64,000 bases of DNA from JBJXGE01 sp046154185 (GCA_046154185.1 JBJXGE010000097.1:1-64000); one strand, 5' to 3'. Shown: positions 23,017 through 32,088, numbered from the stretch's first letter. Program-made: numbers and translations. Notes: generated by a model not told the origin, from the sequence alone.

Positions 23017-24948
23017 ATGACATCGGCAACCGAACAATTCGTCTTTGCGCCGCGCGCCGAATTCGAGCGCGTGTTGAAACTCTCGTCGAGCGTCGAACGC
23101 ACGCGCGCGTTCGCGGCGCTGGCGCGGCTCAACACGCTGTACATGATCAAGAAGGCCGGGTCCGGTCACATCGGCACGAGCTTCAGCTCGCTCGAACTCG
23201 TGAGCTGGATTCATCTGGAAGGTCTGCGGCGGGCGAGCGATCCGACCCAAGGCTTTCACGATGTCTACTTCTCCTCGAAGGGACACGACGCGCCGGCGCT
23301 CTATGCCGTGCTGATCGGAATGGGTCTCCTCGACTTCGACCTCTTGCATCGCCTGCGCCGACTCGGCGGCTTGCCCGGGCACCCGGACGTCGGCACGCCG
23401 CATGTCCACGCCAACACCGGCTCGCTCGGCATGGGCATTTCGAAAGCGCGCGGCCTGATTCTCGCGGACCGGCTCGCCGGCCGCGCGCGACGCGTGTTTG
23501 TGCTCACGGGTGATGGCGAATTGCAAGAAGGGCAGTTCTGGGAGTCGCTCCAGCCGACGAGTAATCGCGGGCTCCATGAACTCACGGTCGTGATCGACCA
23601 CAACAAGTTGCAATCGGATACTTGGGTCGAGCGCGTCAGCGCGCTCGGCGACCTCGAACGCAAACTCGCGAGCTTTGGTTGGCGCGTCACGCGCATCGAC
23701 GGCCACGATGTGGTCGCGATCGGGCGTGTCTTGGGTGCGACCGCGCGGAGCGGCGACGCACCGCACATCGTCATAGCGGACACGAAGAAGGGACACGGCG
23801 TGTCGTTCATGTCGTCGGCGTCGTTCGGCTCCGAAGATAAGTTTTACAAATACCACAGCGGCGCGCCGAGCCACACGGACTACAACGCGGCGGTCAACGA
23901 GCTCGTGGACACCTTGCGCCGCGAGTATGCCGCGCTCCAACTCGATGCGCCACGGCTCGAACGGGCGCCGCTCCCGCCCGCGACCGCACCGAGTACCACG
24001 GGGCAGAAGCTCGTCTCCGCGTACGGTCGAGCGCTCGTCGCCGCGGCGGATCGCGACGCGCGCATTGTCGCGCTCGACGCGGATCTCGTGCTCGACACCG
24101 GGCTCACAAATTTCGCGGCGCGTTTTCCGCAACGCTTCTTCGAGTGCGGCATCGCGGAGATGGATATGGTGTCGCAAGCGGGTGGCATGGCGCGCGCGGG
24201 CCTGTTACCCGTCGTGCATTCGTTTGCGTGTTTCCTGACGCCGCGCGCGAACGAGCAGATCTACAACAACTCGACCGAGCGCACGAAGATCGTCTACGTC
24301 GGTTCGCTCGCGGGGCTCGTCCCGGGCGGGCCCGGACACTCGCATCAAAGCGTGCGCGACATTTCCGCCATGGGAGCGATGCCGAACATGGTGCTCGTCG
24401 AACCGGCGACCGAGGAACAGGTCGGCGCAGTCGTCGACTGGTGTCTCAACCGCACCGACTCGAGTAGTTACATTCGACTCGTCAGCATTCCGTGCGAAAT
24501 ACCCTTCACGTCGCCGCCGGGTCCGCTCGTGTTCGGCCGAGGCGCCGCGATTTGCGCGGGCGACGACGCGGTCCTGTTCAGCTACGGTCCAGTGATGCTG
24601 GCGCAGGCTTTTTTGGCGGCCGAGAAGCTACGTGCGCAAGGTGTCGGCATGCGCGTCGTCAACTTACCGTGGCTCAACGCCGTCGATTCGGAATGGCTTG
24701 CCGCGGAAATCGCGCCTTATCGCTTCGTGTTCACGCTCGACAATCACTACTTGCAGGGCGGGCAAGGCGAAATGTTGGCGGCAGCGATTGCCGAGCACAA
24801 CGAACCGACGCGCGCCGCACCGAGCGTGCGGCGCTTTGGCCTCCTCGAGATTCCGCGCTGCGGACTGAACGACGAAGTCTTGCGCCACCACGGTCTCGAC
24901 GCCGACAGCCTTGCGCGCGCTTGCTTCGCGCACATCCGCTCGGCGTAG
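23017..24948 (+). CDS. Transketolase-family enzyme (both halves fused)
   Basis: 643 residues; ATG 23017 with GGGGAGAGGG upstream (the open frame extends back into the repeats but that part is not gene-like). Thiamine-diphosphate module: H51, H90, G165-D-G167 ... N196 (GDG-x28-N) in the first half; the pyrimidine-binding half has E381 in C-G-I-A-E-M-D. Transketolases move two-carbon ketol units between sugars. Placed after neuB/neuA and before glycosyltransferase genes, this copy is probably dedicated to a surface sugar, not central metabolism; transketolase-like genes occur in other polysaccharide loci. Substrates are unknown. Confidence 0.87.
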   Translation: MTSATEQFVFAPRAEFERVLKLSSSVERTRAFAALARLNTLYMIKKAGSGHIGTSFSSLELVSWIHLEGLRRASDPTQGFHDVYFSSKGHDAPALYAVLIGMGLLDFDLLHRLRRLGGLPGHPDVGTPHVHANTGSLGMGISKARGLILADRLAGRARRVFVLTGDGELQEGQFWESLQPTSNRGLHELTVVIDHNKLQSDTWVERVSALGDLERKLASFGWRVTRIDGHDVVAIGRVLGATARSGDAPHIVIADTKKGHGVSFMSSASFGSEDKFYKYHSGAPSHTDYNAAVNELVDTLRREYAALQLDAPRLERAPLPPATAPSTTGQKLVSAYGRALVAAADRDARIVALDADLVLDTGLTNFAARFPQRFFECGIAEMDMVSQAGGMARAGLLPVVHSFACFLTPRANEQIYNNSTERTKIVYVGSLAGLVPGGPGHSHQSVRDISAMGAMPNMVLVEPATEEQVGAVVDWCLNRTDSSSYIRLVSIPCEIPFTSPPGPLVFGRGAAICAGDDAVLFSYGPVMLAQAFLAAEKLRAQGVGMRVVNLPWLNAVDSEWLAAEIAPYRFVFTLDNHYLQGGQGEMLAAAIAEHNEPTRAAPSVRRFGLLEIPRCGLNDEVLRHHGLDADSLARACFAHIRSA

Positions 24949-25462
24949 AAAAAAAAGAATGCCGCGGGAATCCGGCGCTCTCGCGCCATCAACCCGGCGG
25001 CATCCGCCTCCAGCACGGTCCAACTTCCTGCCCGACCAGCAGCACGACACCTGGTTGGAGCGTGTCGCGCGCTGACGCGCAGGAATGTGGAGGAACCGAC
25101 GCACCTCCGACGACCTCAGCGTGACCGAGGTACCTCCCGACAAGAGCAGTCCTGGACCGCAGACGCTCCGCAGAAAACGTCCCCGACGCGGAGATGTTTT
25201 CTGAGTGCGTACACGGTCGTTTCTGACGTTTGCGCGTTCGAGCCCAGATCTCGAGAAACTGTCTCGACAAGTCCTGTTTCAAAAAGCCATCGGCGGGGGT
25301 TCCGTTTGGCGACTCGTCGAGTTGAAAAAATTCTAGCGCGCAAGTGCTCGCACGCAACCGTCGAAGTTTGCGACGCACATTTATGGCCGGGGAGACCTTG
25401 AGGGATGTTGAGAGCGCGGAAAGAATGCTGCGTCCGAAGCGCCTCGCACCACTGGCAGGGAA
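24949..25462. other. Intergenic region, no gene recognised
   Basis: 514 bases. The transketolase stop is followed by an A-run (24949-24956) and a weak imperfect GC hairpin (24962-25003). The rest shows only frames without family features on either strand. It probably contains the promoter for the GT2-exporter pair. Confidence 0.45.
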
Positions 25463-26311
25463 ATGGGGGACGTGACTGACGATTTGACTGTGATAGCCGT
25501 CGCGCAAAACGAAGCCTTTCAAGCGACGGAATGGCTCAAGCACCTGAGCTGGGTGAAACGCATTCTGGTGATCGACACCGGTTCGCGCGATGGTACGGTC
25601 GAGCGACTGCGCGCCGGTGGTGCCGAGGTGATCGAGTATCGACCTGCTGGCGGTCTCATACATGTCGCGAAGAATCACGCGCTCGAGCAAGTCAAAAGCG
25701 GTTGGGTCCTCGACCTCGATCTCGACGAACGCGTGCCGGACTTGTTGCGTCATGAGATCCTGTCGGTTGTAAACGGCGGAGATCGAGCTCCCGCCCCTGC
25801 CGGATTTCAGATTCCGTTTCGACACTATGTGTTTGGCCGGTGGCTGCGCCACGGCGGTTGGCGCACGAAGCATCTGCGGCTTTATCGCGCGGGCGCGCTC
25901 CGCTACGGTGAAGATCGCGCCCATTCCGCGCCGGTGCTGACGGGGCAGCAAGCGGAGCTACGAAACTTCGTCGTTCACTACGCGCATCCGACGGTGCATG
26001 ATTTTCTCGTCAAAATGAACCGCTACACGTCGCACGATGCGCCGCTCCTCAACGCCACGGGTCGCGGGGGACTCCGCAATCGCGCGCTCTTGCCGGCGCG
26101 CCGACGTTCGTGGACGCGAGCCGCGCTGTCGGTGTTTTGGAATCGCTATATCAAAGCGGCGGGCTTTCGCGATGGGGTGCCCGGTTTCGTCGTCGCCGTG
26201 CTGCTCGGCGCGTACGCGTTCATCGAGCAAGCGAAAGTTTGGGAATTGCGCCGCGTCGAGGCGGGCGCGTCGAGCGATGGCGTCCGCGGACGGGACTTGG
26301 CGACGCCATGA
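25463..26311 (+). CDS. Family 2 glycosyltransferase (WaaE-like)
   Basis: 282 residues. GT-A fold start L-T-V-I-A-V-A-Q-N-E, with I-D-T-G-S-R-D-G-T and the metal-binding D-L-D-L-D-E motif near residues 90-95; the C-terminal part (H-P-T-V-H-D-F-L, then a basic stretch and a hydrophobic segment about 230-260) resembles the LPS-core beta-glucosyltransferase WaaE/KdtX family. It would act at the inner face of the membrane, adding a hexose to a lipid-linked core. Its stop overlaps the exporter's ATG (ATGA at 26308-26311), so the product it helps make is plausibly the cargo of the MsbA-like exporter. Confidence 0.87.
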   Translation: MGDVTDDLTVIAVAQNEAFQATEWLKHLSWVKRILVIDTGSRDGTVERLRAGGAEVIEYRPAGGLIHVAKNHALEQVKSGWVLDLDLDERVPDLLRHEILSVVNGGDRAPAPAGFQIPFRHYVFGRWLRHGGWRTKHLRLYRAGALRYGEDRAHSAPVLTGQQAELRNFVVHYAHPTVHDFLVKMNRYTSHDAPLLNATGRGGLRNRALLPARRRSWTRAALSVFWNRYIKAAGFRDGVPGFVVAVLLGAYAFIEQAKVWELRRVEAGASSDGVRGRDLATP

Positions 26312-28539
26312 CCAGCGTCCATGAAGCCAAACTGACCGGTCGCAGCGTGCCGCTCAAAGTCGTGCTGATTTGGCTCGGCGGACACGTGCTGCCGCACTGG
26401 CGCGCGTTTTTGTTGGTGTTGTTCTTCATGGCCGTGTACGGCACGTGCAACGCGTTGCGTTTGGGGCTCTTTGGCTTGTTGCTCGACAATATTCACCCGA
26501 CCGGCGACCTGAGCCAAAAGAGCGTCATGCAGAAGTTCTATGACAAGAACATCGCGCCGTATTTGCCGGACGTGCTGAACAGGCCGGAAGTGCAGCGCGA
26601 GAGTTTCGCGGTTGAGACGCTGACGCTCGCGAAGGGAACCTATCGCGCCGACGAGTGCGAACACGAAAAAAAGTATCGCAGCGTGCGGGATACCATCGCC
26701 GGACTGAAGAGTGAAGCGGTCGCCGAGCCGAAAGACGGTTGTTATCGCGAAATCTTTGTGAGCGGCGAACTGTCGAAGGCGCAACTCCTCAGCGGGGCGA
26801 CACTGACGAACTATGCCTTCGACCGCGTCGAGATCTTAGTCGACACGCCACTCGCCGGCCGCGCACTGCCGATCGAGGCCGGACCGGCAATAGTGACGCT
26901 CCAGCGCGGCGATGCCGAGGCCGGCAGAATGTCGCCGACCCTCTACACCATCGCCGCGCTTGGGATGGTGCTCGCGATCTTCATCGGGATTTCAAACTAT
27001 GGACGGTTGTATCTGACCCAGGTGATCAACGTGCACATCATCGCCGACATTCGTTCGCAGGTGTTTAGACACTTGTCCCGCTTGTCGGTCGATTTCTTCC
27101 ACGGCAATAAATCGGGCGACTTGATTTCGCGCGTGACCAACGACGTCGGCTCGATTCAGTTGTCGCTCCGCTACGTGATCGGCGAGGTGCTGCAGGACCC
27201 CTTTACCATCGCGGCGTCGCTCACGGCGGCGTTTTTTGTGTCGTGGCAGTTGACGTTGCTCATCTTCCCGTTCTTGGTGCTGATCTTGGTGCCGATCATT
27301 CGCTCAGGCGTCAAGGTCAAGAAACACGGCCGCGGCTCGATGGTAAAGCTCGGCGAAGTGACCGACGCCATGAGTCAGTTATTGGCGGGCATTCGCGTGG
27401 TAAAGGCGTTTAGCCTCGAGCATGCGCAGGCGCGCGAATTCGACTTGCGCACCGGCGGCTTCATCAAAAGCAGCCTCAAGATGGTGCGCGCGAAAGTACG
27501 CGGCCGCGCGCTCGCCGAAGGTCTCTACAATTTCATCGCAGCGCTCGCGATGTTGTTCGCGGGTTGGATGCTGACTTCGACCGTAATGCCGATCAAGTTC
27601 AGCGAGTTCGTCGTGTTCTTCGCGGCAATCTCGAGTTTGTATCAACCGTTCAAAGCGCTGTCGCGTGCGTACAACACCGTGCAGGAATCGCACGCCGGCG
27701 CCGAACGAATTCTCGAGATCTTGGCGGCAAAGCCGACGGTGAGCGATCGCGCGGACGCTCCGCCCTTTGCGCCACTTCGGCGCGAGATCGAGTTTGACCA
27801 CGTCTCGTTTCGTTATGGCGCGGCAGACCAGCAGTCGCCGGTTGTGTTGCGCGATGTTTGTTTGACGGTCAAGAAGGGCGAAACGATCGCGCTCGTCGGT
27901 CGCACGGGCGCCGGCAAATCGACGCTGCTCGATTTGCTCGCACGTTTCTACGATCCGGTGGAGGGCACGATTCGCGTCGATGGCGTCGATCTGCGCGCGG
28001 GCGCGCACGCGTCGCTGCTGCAGCAGATCGCCATCGTTGGGCAAGATCCGTTTCTCTTCAACACGACCATCGAGAAGAACATCCGTTATGGCAATCCCGC
28101 CGCGACCACCGAGCAAGTGACGGAGGCGGCCCGCGCGGCTGCCGTGCTCGATGACATCCTGGCGAAGCCGGATGGGTTCGCGACCGTGATCGGCGAGCGC
28201 GGCGCGATGCTGTCCGGCGGACAACGGCAACGCGTGACGATCGCCCGCGCCATCCTCAAGGACCCGGCGATTCTCATTCTCGACGAAGCGACGTCGGCGC
28301 TCGACACCGAAAGCGAGCGCAAAGTGCAAGCCGCGCTCGAGAACCTCATGCGCGGTCGCACGACGTTCGTGATCGCCCACCGACTGTCGACTATTCAGCA
28401 CGCGGATCGAATTTTGGTCATGGAAGCCGGCGTCATCGTCGAAAGCGGCAACCATCAAGAGTTGCTCGCGCGCGACGGTTACTATGCGCGGCTCTTGCGG
28501 CTACAAGGCGGCGGGCTCGTGTTGACGCCGGATCCGTGA
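26308..28539 (+). CDS. MsbA-like ABC exporter with a large first-loop insertion
   Basis: 743 residues; the start is the ATG coupled to the preceding stop. The membrane half begins with TM1 (about 31-60) and resumes with TM2 (about 211-240). Between them lies a roughly 145-residue hydrophilic stretch with only two cysteines (C117, C145), where MsbA homologues have a short periplasmic loop. The remaining TM segments and ATPase are normal: Walker A G-R-T-G-A-G-K-S-T (531-539), Q-loop near 580, L-S-G-G-Q (636-640), Walker B I-L-I-L-D-E (656-661), then the switch histidine in I-A-H-R. It functions as a homodimer flipping lipid A, lipid-linked sugars or drugs. Family usual length is about 580. Confidence 0.88.
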   Translation: MTSVHEAKLTGRSVPLKVVLIWLGGHVLPHWRAFLLVLFFMAVYGTCNALRLGLFGLLLDNIHPTGDLSQKSVMQKFYDKNIAPYLPDVLNRPEVQRESFAVETLTLAKGTYRADECEHEKKYRSVRDTIAGLKSEAVAEPKDGCYREIFVSGELSKAQLLSGATLTNYAFDRVEILVDTPLAGRALPIEAGPAIVTLQRGDAEAGRMSPTLYTIAALGMVLAIFIGISNYGRLYLTQVINVHIIADIRSQVFRHLSRLSVDFFHGNKSGDLISRVTNDVGSIQLSLRYVIGEVLQDPFTIAASLTAAFFVSWQLTLLIFPFLVLILVPIIRSGVKVKKHGRGSMVKLGEVTDAMSQLLAGIRVVKAFSLEHAQAREFDLRTGGFIKSSLKMVRAKVRGRALAEGLYNFIAALAMLFAGWMLTSTVMPIKFSEFVVFFAAISSLYQPFKALSRAYNTVQESHAGAERILEILAAKPTVSDRADAPPFAPLRREIEFDHVSFRYGAADQQSPVVLRDVCLTVKKGETIALVGRTGAGKSTLLDLLARFYDPVEGTIRVDGVDLRAGAHASLLQQIAIVGQDPFLFNTTIEKNIRYGNPAATTEQVTEAARAAAVLDDILAKPDGFATVIGERGAMLSGGQRQRVTIARAILKDPAILILDEATSALDTESERKVQAALENLMRGRTTFVIAHRLSTIQHADRILVMEAGVIVESGNHQELLARDGYYARLLRLQGGGLVLTPDP

Positions 28540-28648
28540 CTGCGAAACGTCGGCCGGCGCTTCGCCGCTGTGGTCAGTGCGTTTGGTCGCTGATATATTG
28601 GCCGACGCCATTGAGACCTGCAGAAGTCGATTGTGAGGACGAAGGAAA

Positions 28649-29332
28649 ATGAGGACCAAAGTAACTCTTGCTTGCGCGTCGATGCTCGCGATTTGCGCGG
28701 CTGCCGCCTCGCGAGCGCAAGAGAGCACGCCGTCGCAGGACACCGGCCTCGTCGGTCAAATCCTCGCGATCGGGAGCGACGAACTCAGCTACGACTTGCG
28801 CGTGCAAAAGCTCGGCACGATCAAAGTTCAGCACGAGTCTATGCTAGTCGTGAAGAGTTACGATGCCGTGTTGCTGAGCAGTTTGGACGAGGGCGCCAAG
28901 CTGCACGTGTTGGGCACGAAGCAGGAAGCACAGCACAACCTCGGCCCGCAGATCGTGCGGATCATGGCAATCGCGACCGGAGAGTTCACTCCGCCGCTGA
29001 GTTTGCCCGAGGAAGTCGCCAAGCAAAAAGGCATCAAATGGCTGACCGGCAAGCTCAAGAAAGAGGGCAAGCAACTGCTGCTCGACAACTACGAGCTGCA
29101 GGTCGGCGTCGATCGCATGGTGATCGTCGCGAAGGCGGGCGCCCGCAGCGAGATCGAGGCCAAGAAGTCGATGGTGTTCGTGCACGGAATCCTCGGCCCG
29201 AAGGCGGAAAAGAGTTTTTACGCCAAGGAGCTCATCGTGTTGAGTAAGACGCTGATCGAGAAAGTGTCGGAGAAGGACTATCCGAATTTTCTTGAACTCG
29301 GCAAGCGCACGATGATTCCGAAAAGCAAGTGA
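28649..29332 (+). CDS. Secreted protein of unknown function
   Basis: 227 residues; ATG 28649 with GAAGGAAA upstream. Signal peptide R-T-K-V-T-L-A-C-A-S-M-L-A-I-C-A-A-A-A with likely cleavage after S-R-A. The mature protein is mainly beta-strand-like in its first half (G-Q-I-L-A-I-G-S-D-E-L-S-Y-D-L) and basic in its second half, with no cysteines after the signal sequence. I recognise no family. A 7-base gap to the cysteine dioxygenase gene suggests co-transcription, but no functional link is evident. An AT-rich TATATT at 28594-28599 could be the -10 element. Confidence 0.7.
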   Translation: MRTKVTLACASMLAICAAAASRAQESTPSQDTGLVGQILAIGSDELSYDLRVQKLGTIKVQHESMLVVKSYDAVLLSSLDEGAKLHVLGTKQEAQHNLGPQIVRIMAIATGEFTPPLSLPEEVAKQKGIKWLTGKLKKEGKQLLLDNYELQVGVDRMVIVAKAGARSEIEAKKSMVFVHGILGPKAEKSFYAKELIVLSKTLIEKVSEKDYPNFLELGKRTMIPKSK

Positions 29333-29339
29333 GGGTGCA

Positions 29340-29864
29340 ATGCTGACGCTCAATGAGTGTTTCACGCGACTGGACGCTTACCAAGAACGCATCCCGCTCG
29401 AAGACCTGCGCGACTTGTTGGCGGATACGAAGCTCACGTCGCAGGACGTCTGCGACCACATGATCTTTTGCGATGAGCACTACGCCCGCAATTTGCTGCG
29501 CAGCGGCCCGCAGTACTACGCGCTTTTATTGTGTTGGAAGCCCGGCCAAGCGAGTCCGATTCACGATCACCGCGGCGCGAGTTGCGGCGTGCGCGTGCTC
29601 GAAGGCGTGGTCACGGAGCGCAAGTACCAACGCCATCCCGCGCAGGGTCTCATCGAGTCGGGCGTCAACGTTTACGAAGCCGGATACGTCTGCGGCTCCT
29701 TCGATCTCGACATCCACAGTATTTGCAATGAGGGCCGCAAAAACCTCGTCACGCTCCACGTGTATTCGCCATCCCTCACGAACATCCACATTTACTCGCT
29801 CAAGAACGGCGCCGTCGAAGTCTTCACGGATCCCTTCGCTGAGCAGTTGATGATGTCGCGCTGA
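29340..29864 (+). CDS. Cysteine dioxygenase-family (cupin) enzyme
   Basis: 174 residues. Cupin iron site H75-x-H77 in S-P-I-H-D-H and a third ligand at H126 (D-I-H-S-I), with H140/Y142 (L-H-V-Y-S-P) at the spacing of the second-sphere His155/Tyr157 of mammalian CDO. The family oxidises cysteine (or a related thiol) to its sulfinic acid with O2. C82 sits at the spacing of the mammalian Cys93 that forms the Cys-Tyr cofactor; many bacterial enzymes have Gly there. 3-mercaptopropionate dioxygenase activity remains possible. It follows the secreted-protein gene by seven bases and ends convergently with the peptidase gene. Confidence 0.87.
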   Translation: MLTLNECFTRLDAYQERIPLEDLRDLLADTKLTSQDVCDHMIFCDEHYARNLLRSGPQYYALLLCWKPGQASPIHDHRGASCGVRVLEGVVTERKYQRHPAQGLIESGVNVYEAGYVCGSFDLDIHSICNEGRKNLVTLHVYSPSLTNIHIYSLKNGAVEVFTDPFAEQLMMSR

Positions 29865-30010
29865 GCTTTTCTGGGCAGCAACGATTCGGTGGCGTCGCCC
29901 GCCAGGAATCTGGAATCGAAAAGCCTCGGCGAGCTGCCGCCGTGGGACGTCGAGCAATTCGGGACCCACGTCATCAAGTGGTTCGGCCGCCACGAGGCGA
30001 AACTGCCGAG

Positions 30011-31066
30011 CTACTCCTCCCAGATCTTCACCTCGAAGCGCCCAGCGGAGTCGGCGGCGCCGCGGTACATGCCGTCGGTGTTGTAGTCGAGGACGATGCG
30101 GCCCGCGCGGTCGACGGCGATGAGTCCGCCGTCTTGGGGCGAGAGTCGCTCGTGGATCACTTGATGCACGGCGCGGCCGAGGCTGAGCCCGCCGTACTCC
30201 ATTAACATCGCGACGCGATGCGCGACGCCGTGGCGGATGAAAAGTTCCCCCGTGCCGGTGCAGGACACTGCGCAGCTCGCGTTATCGGCGTACGTGCCGG
30301 CGCCGATGATCGGCGTGTCGCCGACGCGACCATAACGCTTGTTCGTGAGCCCGCCGGTCGAGGTCGCGGCGGCGAGGTTGCCGAAACGATCGAGCGCGAC
30401 CGCGCCGACGGTACCGTAGCGCGGCGCTGCTGCGCCGACGGTGCCGTAACTCGGCGGCGCGGCGCGCGCCGAGTTGCGCTTTTCCTCGTCGACGACCTTT
30501 TGCCAACGTTTGCGCTGTCGCTCGGTATGAAAGTACTCGTTCGGCACGCGCTCGAGTCCTTGCTCGGCGGCGAAGTGCTCGGCGCCTTCACCGACCAAGA
30601 ACACATGGCGCGATTTTTCCATGACGCGCCGCGCGAGGAGGATCGGATTCTTCACGATGCGAAGACCCGACACCGCGCCGCACGTGAGTTTGCGACCATC
30701 CATGATCGCCGCGTCGAGTTCGCACGTGCCCGCGCTTGTGAACACAGCGCCCTTGCCGGCGTTGAAGCGCTCGTCATCTTCGAGGCGCTGCACCACGCGT
30801 TCGACCGCATCGAGGCTCGTGCCACCGCTCGCGAGCACCTGTCGGCCGGCATCGAGCGCGGCGCTAAGCGCGTCGCGATAGCCCTTGATCTCTTCGGCGC
30901 TGCGGTCGCGCTCGAGGACGCCCGCGCCGCCGTGGATGGCGATCGCCCACTCGGCGCGTTTCGCTGTCGACCCGTTCGCGGCGTTGGGACCCGCGCAGCC
31001 GGTACTCGACGCGCAGACGAATAGCAGTAGCGGCCATCCGAGGCTGTACACCGTTCGAAGTCTCAT
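30011..31066 (-). CDS. Isoaspartyl peptidase/L-asparaginase (Ntn hydrolase), exported
   Basis: 351 residues. The N-terminal hydrophobic segment ends S-S-T-G-C24, an imperfect lipobox, so it is probably a periplasmic or outer-membrane lipoprotein. Plant-type asparaginase features: I-A-I-H-G-G-A-G, N-A-G-K-G-A-V, then the autocleavage nucleophile T219 in Y-G-T-V-G-A-V-A-L-D and T-S-T-G-G. The cleavage segment is duplicated: Y-G-T-V-G-A occurs at 207-212 and at 217-222, reflecting a 30-bp repeat. The enzyme self-cleaves to expose Thr and hydrolyses isoaspartyl peptides or asparagine. Its ATG overlaps the upstream stop (ATGA). Confidence 0.88.
   Translation of the reverse strand: MRLRTVYSLGWPLLLFVCASSTGCAGPNAANGSTAKRAEWAIAIHGGAGVLERDRSAEEIKGYRDALSAALDAGRQVLASGGTSLDAVERVVQRLEDDERFNAGKGAVFTSAGTCELDAAIMDGRKLTCGAVSGLRIVKNPILLARRVMEKSRHVFLVGEGAEHFAAEQGLERVPNEYFHTERQRKRWQKVVDEEKRNSARAAPPSYGTVGAAAPRYGTVGAVALDRFGNLAAATSTGGLTNKRYGRVGDTPIIGAGTYADNASCAVSCTGTGELFIRHGVAHRVAMLMEYGGLSLGRAVHQVIHERLSPQDGGLIAVDRAGRIVLDYNTDGMYRGAADSAGRFEVKIWEE
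30402..30448. repeat. In-frame 30-bp-period duplication in the asparaginase active-site segment
   Basis: GCGCCGACGGTRCCGTA occurs at 30402-30418 and 30432-30448 on the plus strand, differing at one base. The 30-base period adds exactly ten residues and repeats the autocleavage motif. Confidence 0.85.
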
Positions 31067-31962
31067 GGTTTCTTCTCCTGCGCGAGCGCTTCCAAGGCGG
31101 CGCGCGTGCGCGCCGCCGCTTCGCTGTCATTCAGTCGCTCTTCCGCCGCGAGCCGCTGCTCGAGGAGTTTCGTGCGACCGCGTACGTCTTTCGCATCGAT
31201 GAGTTCGAGCGCCGCGTCGGCGGCCGCGCGCGCGCGCGGCACGTGGCCGAGTTCGAGGAGCAACGGCACCATCGCCTTCACACACGAAACTTCGTTGCGC
31301 ACCAGTTGAAGGTCGTGATAGAGAAGTCGCGCAAGACCATAGTGCGCGAGCGCCTGCACTTTGTCGCCCTTGCCTTCAAATGCCGCCGCGAGCGCGGCCG
31401 CTCCCATCGCCGTGCCCCACCAATCGCCGAGCGCATGCGCGAGCATCGAACAACCTTCCGCCTCGGAGAGCGCCGCGTCGTATTGTTTTTCGCCGAGCAA
31501 TTTGCGCGCCACGCCGTGACGCCGTTGCCCCTCGCGAAAGTTCTTCGCGTCGCTCGAATTCCAACTGACGAACGCGCTCGCGTAGTCCGTGAAGATGCGC
31601 TTCGCGAAGGCCGCGTCGGCCGCACGCGCGCCAACCAGCGCGCGTTGATGCAGCGCGCGAACTTGCGCTGCTACTTCGGCGCTCGGCGTCGAGTCGATCC
31701 CGGCTTTCTCGCGGAGCGCGAGACTCTCTTCCAAGTCCGCGTCGATGGTGCCGAGCACTTCCGTGGGATGCTTCCGCCACAATTCGATGAGACCGGCTTC
31801 GTTCTTGGCGGTGGCGAGCGCCTCATACTGCTTCGCGACCTCCGACTTCTCGGGATTCTGCGCGCCGGTCGCGATCGCGAGCGCGAGGCAACACAGGATG
31901 CCGCTTCCGGTCCGAGGCCAGGCGCCCGCAAAGCGCGCCGTTGGTCGTTTGCGCGGAGACAT
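31063..31962 (-). CDS. Secreted alpha-helical (TPR-like) protein
   Basis: 299 residues from the ATG at 31962, giving a signal or anchor sequence (basic P-R-K-R-P, then G-I-L-C-C-L-A-L-A-I-A-T-G). A start 19 codons earlier is possible. The mature part is helical and alanine-rich, with repeats of the form A-L-A-H-Y-G-L-A-R-L-L and A-R-A-A-A-D-A-A-L-E-L that look like tetratricopeptide helices (about residues 160-290). Probably a periplasmic scaffold; no specific function. Coupled by ATGA overlap to the isoaspartyl peptidase gene, which suggests that the two work together. Confidence 0.65.
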   Translation of the reverse strand: MSPRKRPTARFAGAWPRTGSGILCCLALAIATGAQNPEKSEVAKQYEALATAKNEAGLIELWRKHPTEVLGTIDADLEESLALREKAGIDSTPSAEVAAQVRALHQRALVGARAADAAFAKRIFTDYASAFVSWNSSDAKNFREGQRRHGVARKLLGEKQYDAALSEAEGCSMLAHALGDWWGTAMGAAALAAAFEGKGDKVQALAHYGLARLLYHDLQLVRNEVSCVKAMVPLLLELGHVPRARAAADAALELIDAKDVRGRTKLLEQRLAAEERLNDSEAAARTRAALEALAQEKKP

Positions 31963-32088
31963 CGAAACACCGTGCTTTCGCTTTTGAGTTTCTCGTTGAG
32001 CTTGCATCTCGAGCAGCATTTTCGCAGCAGACAGCGCCCAAGATATCGAACGCCAACCAAGGGGTCGAGATCTGGCGGCATTGCGGCC

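Noticed and set aside
22822..24177. 451-codon minus-strand frame over the transketolase
   Set aside because: Mirror frame of a well-supported gene, Arg/Glu-rich, with no domain motif.
24989..25951. 320-codon minus-strand frame spanning the intergenic region and the GT2 gene
   Set aside because: Overlaps a clear GT2 with D-x-D motif; the non-overlapping part has no recognisable features.
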